From: Clostridiales bacterium
GTDB taxonomy: Bacteria; Bacillota; Clostridia; Saccharofermentanales; DTU023
Assembly: GCA_028724525.1 (NCBI GenBank)
Contig: JAQYCV010000005.1
Span: 1-64,000 of the forward strand
Length of the DNA: 64,000 bases
Direction: 5' to 3'
Below are positions 39,225-50,040 of this stretch, one piece after another. Below the pieces are notes generated by a model that saw nothing but the letters and a program-made list of their open reading frames with translations, made no database searches and was not told the origin of the DNA. The translations under genes and the position numbers were made by a program. Positions within the stretch are counted from its first letter, which is position 1, and every line of letters begins with the position of its first letter.

Positions 39225-40642
39225 TGGGAAGATTCTGTAGTGTCTACCTGGTGGTAAAGGTGGCGAAGGTTTTCCGGTAGCCAGTGCTGGGTCCGATAGT
39301 AAAACCAGACGCAGGCGAAGGTAATCACCCAAGAGACGGGGTAGGACCAATGGACCAGATTAATGGAGGCGCCGAAGTCCGCCAGACGTGGAATTTCCTG
39401 GAAAAAATGGGCGATAGGGTAGTTCCAAAGGGTACGGATGCCCACCATGCAAAAGATAGAGACCAGCATGGGGTAGAGGGATTGACCAGCTCCCCGAATG
39501 ACTCCAGACAGGACCTGGGCACTGGTAAAAATCCAGTGGAAGGGGGCATAAATTAAGATTTTGCCATAGCCATATTCAATGACACTGGGGTCCTGAGAGA
39601 AGAGGCCCATGAGGGGGCGGCCAAAGATTAGCAGGATAATACTCATGACCACGGAGAAGCCTACACCCAGGAAGGTCGTTGTTCTGGCCCCTTGCTTGAG
39701 CCGGTCCACCTTCTTGGCTCCGATATTTTGCCCGGTAAAGGTGGTCGACGCCATCATGAAGGAGTTGAGGCCCACCATCATAAAGCCGTCATAGCGGTTG
39801 GCTGCGGAAATGCCGGCGATCGCTTCATGGCCAAAACTATTGATGCGGGACTGGATCAAGACGTTAGAGAAAGAGATTAAGGCCGATTGGATGCCAGCTG
39901 GCAGGCCAATGCTGACAATTTCCTTTAATTCCTCCTTATAGACGCGGACCTGGTGCAGGTCTAGCCGGTGGAGGCCCTCGGTATTCATGAGATTGACAGT
40001 CAGAAGGAGGGAAGTCAGGCATTGGGCGATGAAGGTGGCCCAGGCAGCGCCTGCCGCTCGCATATTGAGGGGACCAACAAAGATAAGGTCTAGGACAATA
40101 TTGGTAATGGTCGAGATGATCAGATAGACCAAGGGGCTGCGGGAATCTCCTACCGCCCGCAGGATCCCTGTCCCCATGTTGTAGATTAAGAGGGGGATGG
40201 AGCCTAGAAAGTAAATGCGGGTATAGACCAAGGCCTCTTGGAAAATCTCGGGGGGTGTCCCCATGCGGTCCAGCACAAGGGGAGCAGCGAACCAGGCAAA
40301 GACAGTCAAGAAGAGGCCGGACAAGAGGGCCAGGGCATAGGTGGTATGAACAGCCCGGCTGGTTTTAGCGCTATCTTTGGCTCCAAAGGCTTGGGCCACA
40401 ACCACTGAGACCCCTGTGGCTAAGCCCATGAAAAGGCCCAACATCATGAAGATCAAAGAGGCCGTGGCGCCTATAGCGGCCATGGACAGGGAATCAGACA
40501 GATTGCCCACAATTAAAAGGTCTACTGTATTGTAGGCTTGTTGTAGCAAGGCCGTTAAGATTAAGGGAACGACGAAGTAAAGAATCTGCTTCCAGATAAT
40601 ACCCTGAGTTAAGTCTAAATTATGCATTTCGTGATTTTTCAT
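39221..40642 (-). CDS. MATE family efflux transporter
   Basis: VPLILTALLQQAYNTVDLLIVGNLSDSLSMAAIGAT; likely start MKNHEMHNLDLTQG rather than the long ORF start. Confidence 0.92.
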   Translation of the reverse strand: MKNHEMHNLDLTQGIIWKQILYFVVPLILTALLQQAYNTVDLLIVGNLSDSLSMAAIGATASLIFMMLGLFMGLATGVSVVVAQAFGAKDSAKTSRAVHTTYALALLSGLFLTVFAWFAAPLVLDRMGTPPEIFQEALVYTRIYFLGSIPLLIYNMGTGILRAVGDSRSPLVYLIISTITNIVLDLIFVGPLNMRAAGAAWATFIAQCLTSLLLTVNLMNTEGLHRLDLHQVRVYKEELKEIVSIGLPAGIQSALISFSNVLIQSRINSFGHEAIAGISAANRYDGFMMVGLNSFMMASTTFTGQNIGAKKVDRLKQGARTTTFLGVGFSVVMSIILLIFGRPLMGLFSQDPSVIEYGYGKILIYAPFHWIFTSAQVLSGVIRGAGQSLYPMLVSIFCMVGIRTLWNYPIAHFFQEIPRLADFGASINLVHWSYPVSWVITFACVWFYYRTQHWLPENLRHLYHQVDTTESSQ

Positions 40643-40763
40643 AAACTCCATGATAGCACAGGCGGGGAAAAGCCTTGTGCTATAATGATGTATATAGATT
40701 TGCGTATGGCCAGTGTCGGCTAGGGATTTCGATTGTGTCTTTACCAAGTCATAAGGAGGCTTC

Positions 40764-41429
40764 ATGAATTTCAAGCAGCTATGTACGGACTTGTCCAAAT
40801 ATGCCAACAAGCAGAAGGCTACTGAGATGGCTCATCTCATGGGCAATACCTACGCCTTTAAGGGCTTGGACTCCACAGCCCGAGCCAAAGTCATGGAGGA
40901 CCAGCTGGCCTCAGATAAGGAGCCGGAAAAGCTGGACTGGGAATTTGTCGAATGCTGCTGGGATCAAAATATTCGGGAATTTCAATATTTTGCCTTACAA
41001 TACTTGTCTGCCCGGCGAGATCTTTTGCAAAAGCAAGATTTAACCAAGTTAAAGAAATTGATTGTGGATAAGCCAGGCTGGGATACGAATAATATCTTGC
41101 ATCGGCTGGTCAATCTCTTGACTGCCCTCCACCCTGACCTGGGCGCCAAGATTCTTGCCTGGTCACAGAGTGATGACCCTTGGTTAAAACGTGCGGCCAT
41201 CCTCCACCAAATGGACCGGGGAATTTACGCCGATGAAGAGCTTCTGGCTCAAATTTGGCAGAATTGCTTGGGGGACCCTCACGATTTTGTCCAGGCTGCC
41301 CTAGTTGACAGCTTAAAAGAGCTCCATGAAAATAAAGCAGACTTTGTTGAAGCCTTTTTAAACCAGCATGAGACTGATCTCTCATCCTCTATCCGTCAGG
41401 CCTTGTGCCCCGGAGGTTGTCATGAATAA
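40764..41429 (+). CDS. DNA alkylation repair (AlkD-like) HEAT-repeat protein
   Basis: WEFVECCWDQNIREFQYFALQYL, DPWLKRAAILHQM pattern typical of the AlkD family. Confidence 0.7.
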   Translation: MNFKQLCTDLSKYANKQKATEMAHLMGNTYAFKGLDSTARAKVMEDQLASDKEPEKLDWEFVECCWDQNIREFQYFALQYLSARRDLLQKQDLTKLKKLIVDKPGWDTNNILHRLVNLLTALHPDLGAKILAWSQSDDPWLKRAAILHQMDRGIYADEELLAQIWQNCLGDPHDFVQAALVDSLKELHENKADFVEAFLNQHETDLSSSIRQALCPGGCHE

Positions 41430-42135
41430 AGAAGCGCCTAATAGCCTGGTCTGGGCCCCTGCCAGCCAAAAAATTGCCTGGGCATCCGGGGCAGTCATGT
41501 TAATTTTGGCCAGCCTGGCCATGTATTTTGGCCATCACCAATTACTAACCTTCTGGGTATACACCCTCCCTCTAGTCATGGCGGCCTTTGCCTTTGGCAT
41601 GCTGGGCATGATCTCCAACCATTTTATCCAGACCAAAAGGCTCCTGGCCCTGCCTGACCTGGCTTATCCTGTCCGGGGCTTACAGATAATGGCTATCATT
41701 TATATCTATATCTTCGTCTCGATCAGCGGCATCTACTTTGCCTCCCTTCTGCAGACGGAGGGCTTTTGGACCGACATGTTCAACAATTGGATCAACTATT
41801 TGCTCCTGCTCATCAGCCTGACGATTAGCGCGAGCGGGGGAGGGCAGGTCCTCCTCACTAAGCAGGAGGAGGGTTTGCTTTACCGGGATACCGTCTCCAA
41901 ATCCAAGCTTTCTCGTCAAGATATTTTCTTCTCCTTTTACGGCTCCTGGCGGGATGGTTTCATTATTGGCTGGAAATTATTCCCCTATGAGAACATGGAG
42001 ACCATTGAAGAGGATAAATATGCCGTCACTGTTCGGGGAATAGAAAACGGCCAGCGCTTTGCCCTGGTGATGTATACGCCCCGGATCCAAAAAAAGGCCC
42101 ACCAGCTCCTTCTGCCTCGCTTAAAACCTTACTAG
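41422..42135 (+). CDS. Hypothetical membrane protein
   Basis: ATG 41422 overlaps the upstream stop; four predicted TMs and a soluble C-terminus (YcxB-like pattern not confirmed). Confidence 0.6.
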   Translation: MNKEAPNSLVWAPASQKIAWASGAVMLILASLAMYFGHHQLLTFWVYTLPLVMAAFAFGMLGMISNHFIQTKRLLALPDLAYPVRGLQIMAIIYIYIFVSISGIYFASLLQTEGFWTDMFNNWINYLLLLISLTISASGGGQVLLTKQEEGLLYRDTVSKSKLSRQDIFFSFYGSWRDGFIIGWKLFPYENMETIEEDKYAVTVRGIENGQRFALVMYTPRIQKKAHQLLLPRLKPY

Positions 42136-42260
42136 ATCCTCCTCATTTCTTGGCCATATTGACATAGATTTAAGCTTTGCTAGAATAAAAATGTTAATCT
42201 TGCCGAATATTAATGCGCTAGGCAGGCTAGGGCCAGGTCTTGGCCCGGAAAGAGGTAGAG

Positions 42261-43295
42261 ATGAACTATTTAACGCTAGCCATTCCAGCTTATCAGGCCG
42301 AATTTACCATGGGGACCTGCCTGGATAGCCTCATCACAGCAGGGATCGAGGGTCTCGAAGTCTTAGTTGTGAATGATGGTTCCAATCCCCAAATTTCTCA
42401 GACAGTCGAAGGCTATGTTGCCAAATACCCAGACCACATCCGCCTCTTAAACAAGGAATACGGAGGCCTGGGCTCTGCTCTTAATCTTGCCCTGCGCGAA
42501 GCGACCTGCCCCTGGTTTCGAATCCTAGACGGAGATGACCGCCTAGACCCTCAGGGCTTGGCCAAACTCATGGAGGTCCTACGGGACCTAGAAGAGGAAA
42601 ATCCCAAGCCCGAGCTTGTTGTTGCGGATTATTATTACGAAATTCCCCGTAAGGGAGGGACAAAGTATCTGGAGCGCGCCAGCTTTGCCAATGTTTTTCC
42701 GGAAGTGGGGATCAATTCCTGGTCCCGCCTCAAAAACTTTGCCATCGACCAAATCTTGGGCAAGCAATCCCTAGTTTACCGCCTGGATCTCTTAAGAAAA
42801 ATCAAACTCCGCCTGCCTGACCAGCTGGCCTATGTGGATGAGATTTTCTCCTATGAACCCCTGCCCCATGTCCGCCGGATTTACTATCTGGATGAACCTG
42901 TCTATATTTTCCCTGTTGGCCGGCCCAATCAAGCGTCTAACATGAAGGTCATGGAGCGCCATCTCAAAGACCTCCTGTCGGTGGCCCTAGAGATGTTCCG
43001 CCGGGTGCGTTTGGACTCGGTCAGGCCCCAGCGCCTCCAGCAATATATGTACCGGCACATGGCTAGGGTGATCGCCGTTTGCCTCATGCTGTCCTGTGAT
43101 GAAGAACAGGGTAATGTGGCTTCTCTCAAGACCATGGACCTCATCTGGTCGGAATTTGCTAAGATCAATGCCCCAGCCGCCCGGGCTCTGCAAAAAAAGC
43201 CCATGCTGAACTCTAAGCGCATTTTGAAAGCGGCCAAGTCATATGTCGAACAAGATGTATACAACCTCATCGGCAAGGTCTTTATCATCGATTAA
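42261..43295 (+). CDS. Family 2 glycosyltransferase
   Basis: LTLAIPAYQAEFTMGTCLDSLI...VLVVNDGS, RILDGDDRLD. Confidence 0.9.
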   Translation: MNYLTLAIPAYQAEFTMGTCLDSLITAGIEGLEVLVVNDGSNPQISQTVEGYVAKYPDHIRLLNKEYGGLGSALNLALREATCPWFRILDGDDRLDPQGLAKLMEVLRDLEEENPKPELVVADYYYEIPRKGGTKYLERASFANVFPEVGINSWSRLKNFAIDQILGKQSLVYRLDLLRKIKLRLPDQLAYVDEIFSYEPLPHVRRIYYLDEPVYIFPVGRPNQASNMKVMERHLKDLLSVALEMFRRVRLDSVRPQRLQQYMYRHMARVIAVCLMLSCDEEQGNVASLKTMDLIWSEFAKINAPAARALQKKPMLNSKRILKAAKSYVEQDVYNLIGKVFIID

Positions 43296-43394
43296 TTTCA
43301 GGGACTTCCGACACAGAAATTCATTTTTCTGTCTCATTGTTCCCATGACCTCCTGCTATGCTTAAAGCATAAATTTAGGGAAGGGGTCAGCTTT

Positions 43395-44477
43395 ATGAAG
43401 AAAAGTATTTATGTGATCACAGGTGCCTCCGGCCACCTCGGCAACGTAGTGGTCAAAAAGCTTTTAGACCGCGGGGCCAATGTGCGGGTTTTGATGGTTG
43501 AAGATGAGATTCCCCCTAGCTTAGAGGGCTTGGACCTGCAAATTGTCCGGGGAAACCTTAGCTCACGTGCTGATTTGGAGAGACTTTTCCAGGGCCTAAA
43601 CGGTCTGGATATCTATGTCCTCCACATGGCCAGTATGATCACCATTGACTCACAGGTTAGCCCCCTCGTGGAAAAAGTTAATGTGACCGGCACCGAGTTA
43701 CTCCTGGATTTAGCGCTAGAGCATAAGGCCAAACGCTTCCTTTACTGTTCGTCTGTACACGCGATTCCAGAAAAGAAATATAATGCCCCGATCAGTGAGG
43801 TTACGGCTTTTGACCCGGCCTGGGTTGAAGGGGCCTACGCCAAAACCAAGGCCATGGCCTCTCAAGCGGTTTTAGATGCCAGTAAAAAGGGCTTAGATGT
43901 CGTCCTGGTTCACCCTTCAGGTATTATTGGACCCTACGATTACGAGCACAATAACTACTTAAACCAAACTGTCCGCGATTTCCTCAGAGGCAAGCTCACA
44001 ACCCTAGTCCAGGGTGGCTACGACTTTGTAGATGTTCGAGACGTGGCAGATGGTCTCCTGGCTGCTCTCTTTCAGGGGGATAGTGGGGAGTCTTATATTT
44101 TATCTGGCCATTACCTCAGCATTGAAGACTTAATTAAGCTGGCTGCTAAGGCTTCAGGCAGGACACCTATCCGCAGAGTCTTGCGCCTGGGTTTGGTCAA
44201 GCTCTTTGTCCCCCTGGTGGAGTGGTGGGGCAAACTGCGCAAACGCCGTCCTCTGTATACGGCCTATTCCCTTTACACCCTAAACGCCAATGCTAACTTT
44301 TCCCATGCCAAGGCTAGCGCTAGACTTGGCTATCACCCACGTCCGCTCAAGGAAACAGTGGAGGATACGGTCCAGTTTATTCGTGACCAAGCGAGCCAGG
44401 GAAGTTTGGGCGAAAAGCTCAAGATGAAATTAGCGGATATTCACATGGTCCCACATCGCCAAAGGCCGCTTCCATAA
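43395..44477 (+). CDS. NAD-dependent epimerase/dehydratase (extended SDR)
   Basis: VITGASGHLGNVVVKKLLDRG, YAKTKAMASQAV. Confidence 0.9.
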   Translation: MKKSIYVITGASGHLGNVVVKKLLDRGANVRVLMVEDEIPPSLEGLDLQIVRGNLSSRADLERLFQGLNGLDIYVLHMASMITIDSQVSPLVEKVNVTGTELLLDLALEHKAKRFLYCSSVHAIPEKKYNAPISEVTAFDPAWVEGAYAKTKAMASQAVLDASKKGLDVVLVHPSGIIGPYDYEHNNYLNQTVRDFLRGKLTTLVQGGYDFVDVRDVADGLLAALFQGDSGESYILSGHYLSIEDLIKLAAKASGRTPIRRVLRLGLVKLFVPLVEWWGKLRKRRPLYTAYSLYTLNANANFSHAKASARLGYHPRPLKETVEDTVQFIRDQASQGSLGEKLKMKLADIHMVPHRQRPLP

Positions 44478-44516
44478 TTGCCTGCCCCTATCTGTTCCCA
44501 AAATTTTCATGAAAAT

Positions 44517-44550
44517 AAAACCCGGATTCTCATCAGGAACCCGGGTTTTT
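44517..44550. terminator. Rho-independent terminator
   Basis: AAAACCCGG...CCGGGTTTTT. Confidence 0.8.
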
Positions 44551-44607
44551 CATGTTTCGCTTCCTGCCTATAAAAAGAGCGTCAAGGCAGCTTGAGAGAG
44601 AGGGAAC

Positions 44608-46671
44608 TTATTCGAAGTATTCCCGGTCTCCTTGGTGCTTGGCCATGAGGTCTGCGATCAGCTGATCATCAGCCAGATAGGGCAGGGTGATATGGTCTTG
44701 GCCTGCCATATTTTGATTGTAGATAGCTGAAGTTTCCATGGCGGCTGGGTTGGTAGCCCAAGCCCGGCGGGCAACCCCGCACATGACATCCCAGAGGACG
44801 GCTTGCTTCAGGATATTATCGATTCGCTCTGAACCATCCAGAACACAGCCAAAGCCTCCGTTGATGGCCTTACCGATCCCGGTCCCGCCCCCGTTGTGGA
44901 GTGCACAGAGGGACATACCGCGGGCTGCATTGCCGGCGAAGACAGAGGTAGCCATATCTGCGGTGATGTTGGATCCGTCCTTGATGTTAGAGGTTTCACG
45001 GAAGGGGGAGTCTGTCCCGCCACAGTCATGGTGGTCACGGCCAATCATGACAGGGCCGATCTTGCCTTCCCGGACCAGCTCGTTAAACTTCAAGGCGATC
45101 CGCAGGCGGCCTTCAGCATCCTGATAGAGGATCCGGGCCTTGGAGCCGACCACCAATTTATTCTTCTCTGCATCCCGGATCCAGTTGTAGTTATCGCAAT
45201 CCTGGTAGCGCCGGGTGGGATCAATGCAGGACATGGCAGCCTGGTCGGTGGCATGGAGGTCTTCGTCCTTGCCGGACAGGCAGACCCAGCGGAAGGGGCC
45301 GTAGCCATAGTCAAAGAGTAGGGGTCCCATGATGTCTTCTACATAGGAGGGCCAGATGAAGCCGTCTTTGTCGTCATGGCCATTTTTGGCAATCTCGGTG
45401 ACGCCTGCGTCAAAGACCGCCTTGAGGAAGGAGTTGCCGTAGTCAAAGAAATAGGTACCCCGGTCGGTCAAAGTTTTAATCAGCTGGAAGTGGTGCTGCA
45501 GGGTCGAGTCAACTCGCTTATGGAAGCCTTCAGGATCATCCGCCAGCATCTGGGTTCTTTGGTCAAAGTCCAGGCCCTCCGGGCAGTAGCCGCCTGTATA
45601 GGGCTCATGGCAGGAGGTTTGGTCGGAGAGGAGGGGAATAGAGATCTCATGCTCTACCGCATAGGCTAGGAGGTCCACGATATTGCCGTGGAAGGCGATC
45701 GCCTTGGCTTCCTTCTTATCCATGGCTTGCTGGGCCATAGCAAAGGCCTCCTCGGGGCTTTCAGCGATGGCCGAAACCCAACCCTGGTCATAACGGGTTT
45801 GGATACGGGAGTAGTCCACTTCCGCAATTATCCCTACCCCGCCAGCAATTTCGATGGCCTTGCCTTGGGCGCCGGACATGCCGCCTAAGCCGGAAGATAC
45901 AAAGAGGATGCCGGCCAGGTTTTCTTCCTTGCCCACACCCAGCTTGAGGCGGGCGGCGTTGAGGACGGTATTATAGGTCCCGTGGACGATGCCTTGAGGT
46001 CCAATATACATCCAGCCTCCCGCAGTCATTTGCCCGTAGGAGGATACGCCTAGGGCCCGGGCTCGGTTAAAGTCTTCTAGATTGTCATATTCGCCAATCA
46101 AGAGGCCGTTAGTCAGGATGACCCGGGGGGCATTGGGGTTGGAGTGGAAGAGGCCCAGGGGGTGGCCAGAGAGAAGAACCAGGGTTTGGTTCTGGTCCAG
46201 CTCTTCCAAATATTTTTTGATGAGTCGGTATTGGAGCCAGTTCTGGCAGACTGACCCTGTTTCGCCATAGGTGACGAGCTCATAGGGGTAGAGGGCTACA
46301 TCAAAATCCAGGTTGTTGTCGATCATGACCTGGAAGGCCTTGCCCTCAACACATTTACCCTTGTATTCATCTATGGGCTTGGCATAGATCTTGCCCTCTG
46401 GGCGATAGCGGTAAGCATAGATCTTGCCGTGTTCCTTCAGTTCCTGGTAGAACTCTTCAGCTAACTCGGCATGGAGCTTTTCCGGTACATAGCGCAGGGC
46501 ATTGCGGATGGCCAGCTCTACATCGTGGGGACTGAGCTTGGTTTCACGGCGGGGGGCCCGGCGAATACCCTCTTGAAACTTAGGGTATGCGGGTAGTTCA
46601 TCGGACAGGCAGAATTGTCTAGCCTGAGAAAAATCTACTTGAGTCAAGTCAAATGCCTCCTTCAGATACAA
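44608..46671 (-). CDS. hutU: Urocanate hydratase
   Basis: LVLLSGHPLGLFHSNPNAPRVILTNGLLIGEYDN, MTAGGWMYIGPQGIVHGT, IGRDHHDCGGTDSPFRETSNIKDGSN. Confidence 0.94.
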   Translation of the reverse strand: MYLKEAFDLTQVDFSQARQFCLSDELPAYPKFQEGIRRAPRRETKLSPHDVELAIRNALRYVPEKLHAELAEEFYQELKEHGKIYAYRYRPEGKIYAKPIDEYKGKCVEGKAFQVMIDNNLDFDVALYPYELVTYGETGSVCQNWLQYRLIKKYLEELDQNQTLVLLSGHPLGLFHSNPNAPRVILTNGLLIGEYDNLEDFNRARALGVSSYGQMTAGGWMYIGPQGIVHGTYNTVLNAARLKLGVGKEENLAGILFVSSGLGGMSGAQGKAIEIAGGVGIIAEVDYSRIQTRYDQGWVSAIAESPEEAFAMAQQAMDKKEAKAIAFHGNIVDLLAYAVEHEISIPLLSDQTSCHEPYTGGYCPEGLDFDQRTQMLADDPEGFHKRVDSTLQHHFQLIKTLTDRGTYFFDYGNSFLKAVFDAGVTEIAKNGHDDKDGFIWPSYVEDIMGPLLFDYGYGPFRWVCLSGKDEDLHATDQAAMSCIDPTRRYQDCDNYNWIRDAEKNKLVVGSKARILYQDAEGRLRIALKFNELVREGKIGPVMIGRDHHDCGGTDSPFRETSNIKDGSNITADMATSVFAGNAARGMSLCALHNGGGTGIGKAINGGFGCVLDGSERIDNILKQAVLWDVMCGVARRAWATNPAAMETSAIYNQNMAGQDHITLPYLADDQLIADLMAKHQGDREYFE

Positions 46672-46855
46672 TATCTAATAATGCAAGCATACCATTTTTT
46701 ACCGGCGGACTCTATGCTGGCAATCAGTTATAATAGTAGGACACACTTAAGCCCAAATGCCCCTTCTTGGGCTTGGAAAGGCAAAGAGCAAGGCTCTTGA
46801 TCCGTGGGGCTAACCCTTCTGGCTGGATTTTTGCAGGCCCTTGCTCCTGACACTT

Positions 46856-48265
46856 ATGACAACTAATCAAACGCTAAAGGTACAGGCTCATTTTTTCTGG
46901 CGCCGGGCCTTGTTGATTTTGACAATCCTGGCCCTCTGCTTGGGCCAAAGCTTCCTTCCAGCCCCCCGGGTCTTGGCCCAGGAGAAAGAGACTGAGACCA
47001 AGGCTCCCCGGGTCAATCTGGCGGCCCAAGATCCGGCCCGCAACCGGAGCATTGCCGAGCTCACGCCAGAGGAAAAGTTGGCCGATTACGCCGCCTTTTG
47101 GGATATTATCTATGATGCCTACCCCATGCTGGGTTACCTGCGCCGCCAGGGCGTTGACCCGGAGGCCCTCAAGGATCAGTATGAGCAGGGCGTCCTCGGT
47201 CTGTCGACCCGGGCAGACTGGCTGGCCTATTTCCAAAGGATTATCACGGACTTAACCATGGGTGGCAAGGATGTGGGCCACCTCTCGGCTGTTGGCCTGA
47301 GTAATTATTTGTTGAATGCGGACTACCAATCCTATTGCTATTTTTTGGCGGAATATCCAGATGACCCTTGGCTAGATATGATGGGAGAAGTTTTTGAAAA
47401 TCCTCATGTCTTGGGCTTTTACAATCTTGTGGAAGAAGAACGTGAGCCTGGCGTAGAACCCCATATCGATATTCCCGATAATCTCTATACAGAATTCCAT
47501 CCAGAAGCAGACTGGTCTTATCTGTATATCAATTCCTTCCTCAACCAAAATATGGATGACCAGGATATCTTGGCGGACTTCTTTATGGAGACAGAAGGGC
47601 AGGGGATCGGCAATGTGATCATTGATCTCCGGGACAACGAGGGAGGCTATAACGACTATTGGCTACTCAATATTGTGGCCCCTAATATTAAGAAAGCCCT
47701 CCAGGTCGAAAACTTTGGCCTCTACAAGGAATCGCCCTGGACCCAGGCCTGCCTAGATTATTATGCCAGCTCTACTTATGAGGAAGACCTGGTCGAACTC
47801 AAAGAGGCTGGCCCCCTGCCTACCTTGATTTTCAGCTGGAACCGCCGGCCAGACCCCCTGCCGCGGATGCCCAAGCTGGTCAAGGAAGACATCGACGACC
47901 TGGAAGAGGCTTTTCAGGAAACCATCCGGATTGCCCCTTCTACGGATCAGCCCCTCTACACGGGCAAGATTTGGATCCTCTCTGGTCCCTTATCCTACTC
48001 TGCTTCGGAATACTTCATTTCTTTTGCCAAGCGGACCGGTTTTGCCAAAATTGTGGGTGAGGAATCCGGGGGTGATGGCTCTTGCGTGGTTACTCTTTAT
48101 AATGCCCTGCCGGAATCTGGCCTTATCATTCGCTACAATGCCCTCTATGGCCTGAATCCTGACGGTAGCCCCAATGAAGACCAGGCCACCCAGCCAGACT
48201 TTCCCATTGCAGAGGGCCAAGATGCCCTCAACTTAGCTGTTGAACTGATTAGTAAAGGAGACTAA
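46856..48265 (+). CDS. Secreted S41-type peptidase-like protein
   Basis: Signal peptide; NVIIDLRDNEGGYNDYW; GPLSYSASEYFISFAKRTGFAKIVGEESGGDG. Confidence 0.75.
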   Translation: MTTNQTLKVQAHFFWRRALLILTILALCLGQSFLPAPRVLAQEKETETKAPRVNLAAQDPARNRSIAELTPEEKLADYAAFWDIIYDAYPMLGYLRRQGVDPEALKDQYEQGVLGLSTRADWLAYFQRIITDLTMGGKDVGHLSAVGLSNYLLNADYQSYCYFLAEYPDDPWLDMMGEVFENPHVLGFYNLVEEEREPGVEPHIDIPDNLYTEFHPEADWSYLYINSFLNQNMDDQDILADFFMETEGQGIGNVIIDLRDNEGGYNDYWLLNIVAPNIKKALQVENFGLYKESPWTQACLDYYASSTYEEDLVELKEAGPLPTLIFSWNRRPDPLPRMPKLVKEDIDDLEEAFQETIRIAPSTDQPLYTGKIWILSGPLSYSASEYFISFAKRTGFAKIVGEESGGDGSCVVTLYNALPESGLIIRYNALYGLNPDGSPNEDQATQPDFPIAEGQDALNLAVELISKGD

Positions 48266-48269
48266 AGAG

Positions 48270-48836
48270 ATGAAAGACGTCTTATCTGCTCAACAAAATC
48301 GTTTCTCAACCCGCAAATTCCAAGACAAGGTCCTATCAAACTTCGAGTTAGAGACCCTGGAAACCGCTGCCCTCAATGCGCCTACAGCCATGAATCGGCA
48401 AGAGTTACGTTTCGCTTTTATTCAAAGGCAAGACATCCTCAGCCGGCTGGATGAAAAAGTTCGCCAGGAGATGGAAGCCAATAACCCGGAGGCCTACCGT
48501 AGCTTCCTGCAAAGAATGGCCGAGCGAGGCAGTGACAGTGTCTTTTATGGGGCTCCCCTGGTCATCGTGATTACCGGTAGCCCGGACTCTTATTCCCCGG
48601 TCAATGCCGGCATCGCCGTGCAAAATCTCGCCCTGGCGGCTGAAGCCCTGGGTCTGGGCTCCTGTATCATCGGCATGATCCGTGACTGTTTCAAAGCTCA
48701 GGACCCCGATAACTGCTTAGACTTGATTGGGGCAGAGAAGGGCAATATTTTCCATATTGCGATTGCTATCGGCTATAAGGCTGAAGATAAGACCCCCCAT
48801 AGCTACGACTATGACCACATCATCCATTTAGATTAA
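48270..48836 (+). CDS. Nitroreductase family protein
   Basis: RFSTRKFQDKVLSNFELETLETAALNAPTAMNRQ, AAEALGLGSCIIGM. Confidence 0.9.
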   Translation: MKDVLSAQQNRFSTRKFQDKVLSNFELETLETAALNAPTAMNRQELRFAFIQRQDILSRLDEKVRQEMEANNPEAYRSFLQRMAERGSDSVFYGAPLVIVITGSPDSYSPVNAGIAVQNLALAAEALGLGSCIIGMIRDCFKAQDPDNCLDLIGAEKGNIFHIAIAIGYKAEDKTPHSYDYDHIIHLD

Positions 48837-48855
48837 TTAGATTAAGGAGTGCTTT

Positions 48856-50040
48856 ATGACTTTTAATTTTGACCAAGTAATCGACCGCCACCAGACCAAT
48901 TGCATCAAATGGGACCGCTTGCCTGAAGTGTTTGGCCCGGATGTCCCCCAAGATACCTTGGCCCTCTGGATTGCCGACATGGATTTTCCTGTAGCCCCGC
49001 CCATTGTGGAGGCTATGCGCCACCGCCTGGACCATCCCGTCTTTGGCTACACCTTCCCCGGACCAGAATTTTTCCAAACCTGTGTTGACTATATTGGCCG
49101 CCACTACCATTGGCAGGTCCAAAGTGACTGGCTGACCTTTTGCCCGGGTATTGTTCCAGCCCTTAATATGGCCGTGATGGCCTTTACCAAACCCGGGGAC
49201 AAGGTGATTTCCCTTACGCCGGTCTATGGCCCCTTTAAGGCGGCGGCAGAATCCCATGGCCGAGCCTTTATCTCCTGTGACTTGGACCTGGACGACCAGC
49301 TCCATGCCAGCATTGACTTTGACAAGTTGGAAAGCCTGATCGATGATTCCTGCAAGCTCCTCATGCTCTGCAGCCCCCATAATCCCCTAGGCAGAGTGTG
49401 GACTCGAGACGAGCTCAGCCGTCTGGGCCAGATTGCCCTCAAGCATAACCTCTTTATTGTCTCGGATGAAATCCATGCAGACTTCGTCTACCCGGGTCAG
49501 CAGCACACCCCCCTGGCCAGCCTGAGCCCCGACTTGGCTGCCCGGTCTATCACCTGCTACGCTCCTTCCAAGACCTTTAATATTGCAGGCCTCGCGGCCT
49601 CGGTTTTGGTTATTCCCAACCCTCAAGTGAAGAAGACCTTTGACGACTTTAAAAGTAAGATGCACTACTCGGGCAACCTCTTTGCCTACACGGCCATGCA
49701 GGCTGCCTGGTCCTCTTGCGACGACTGGCTGGCCCAGCTCATCACTTACTTGGAGGGGAACCGGGACTTCCTCTACCAGGAGATCAAAGACCGCCTGCCC
49801 CAGGTCCAGACGACCAAGCCTGAGGGCACCTATCTCTTATGGATGGATTTTAAGGAATTTGCTCGGACCCGTGGCCTAGATTCTGACCAGGCCCTGTGCG
49901 ATTACTTGCTGCAAAAAGCCAGTCTGGCCCTCAACCAGGGGTCCAGCTATGGCCTCTCTGGCCAGGGCTTTATGCGGCTGAACTTTGCCTGCCCCCGGTC
50001 CCAACTGGCCGAAGCGGTAGACCGACTGGCCAAACTATAG
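48856..50040 (+). CDS. patB: MalY/PatB family aminotransferase (cystathionine beta-lyase-like)
   Basis: LALWIADMDFPVAPPIVEAMRHRLDHPVFGYT, LCSPHNPLGRVW, SDEIHADFVYPG, APSKTFNIAGL. Confidence 0.94.
   Translation: MTFNFDQVIDRHQTNCIKWDRLPEVFGPDVPQDTLALWIADMDFPVAPPIVEAMRHRLDHPVFGYTFPGPEFFQTCVDYIGRHYHWQVQSDWLTFCPGIVPALNMAVMAFTKPGDKVISLTPVYGPFKAAAESHGRAFISCDLDLDDQLHASIDFDKLESLIDDSCKLLMLCSPHNPLGRVWTRDELSRLGQIALKHNLFIVSDEIHADFVYPGQQHTPLASLSPDLAARSITCYAPSKTFNIAGLAASVLVIPNPQVKKTFDDFKSKMHYSGNLFAYTAMQAAWSSCDDWLAQLITYLEGNRDFLYQEIKDRLPQVQTTKPEGTYLLWMDFKEFARTRGLDSDQALCDYLLQKASLALNQGSSYGLSGQGFMRLNFACPRSQLAEAVDRLAKL

Noticed and set aside
45376-45669. Plus-strand ORFs inside hutU
   Set aside because: Antisense to highly conserved urocanate hydratase motifs.
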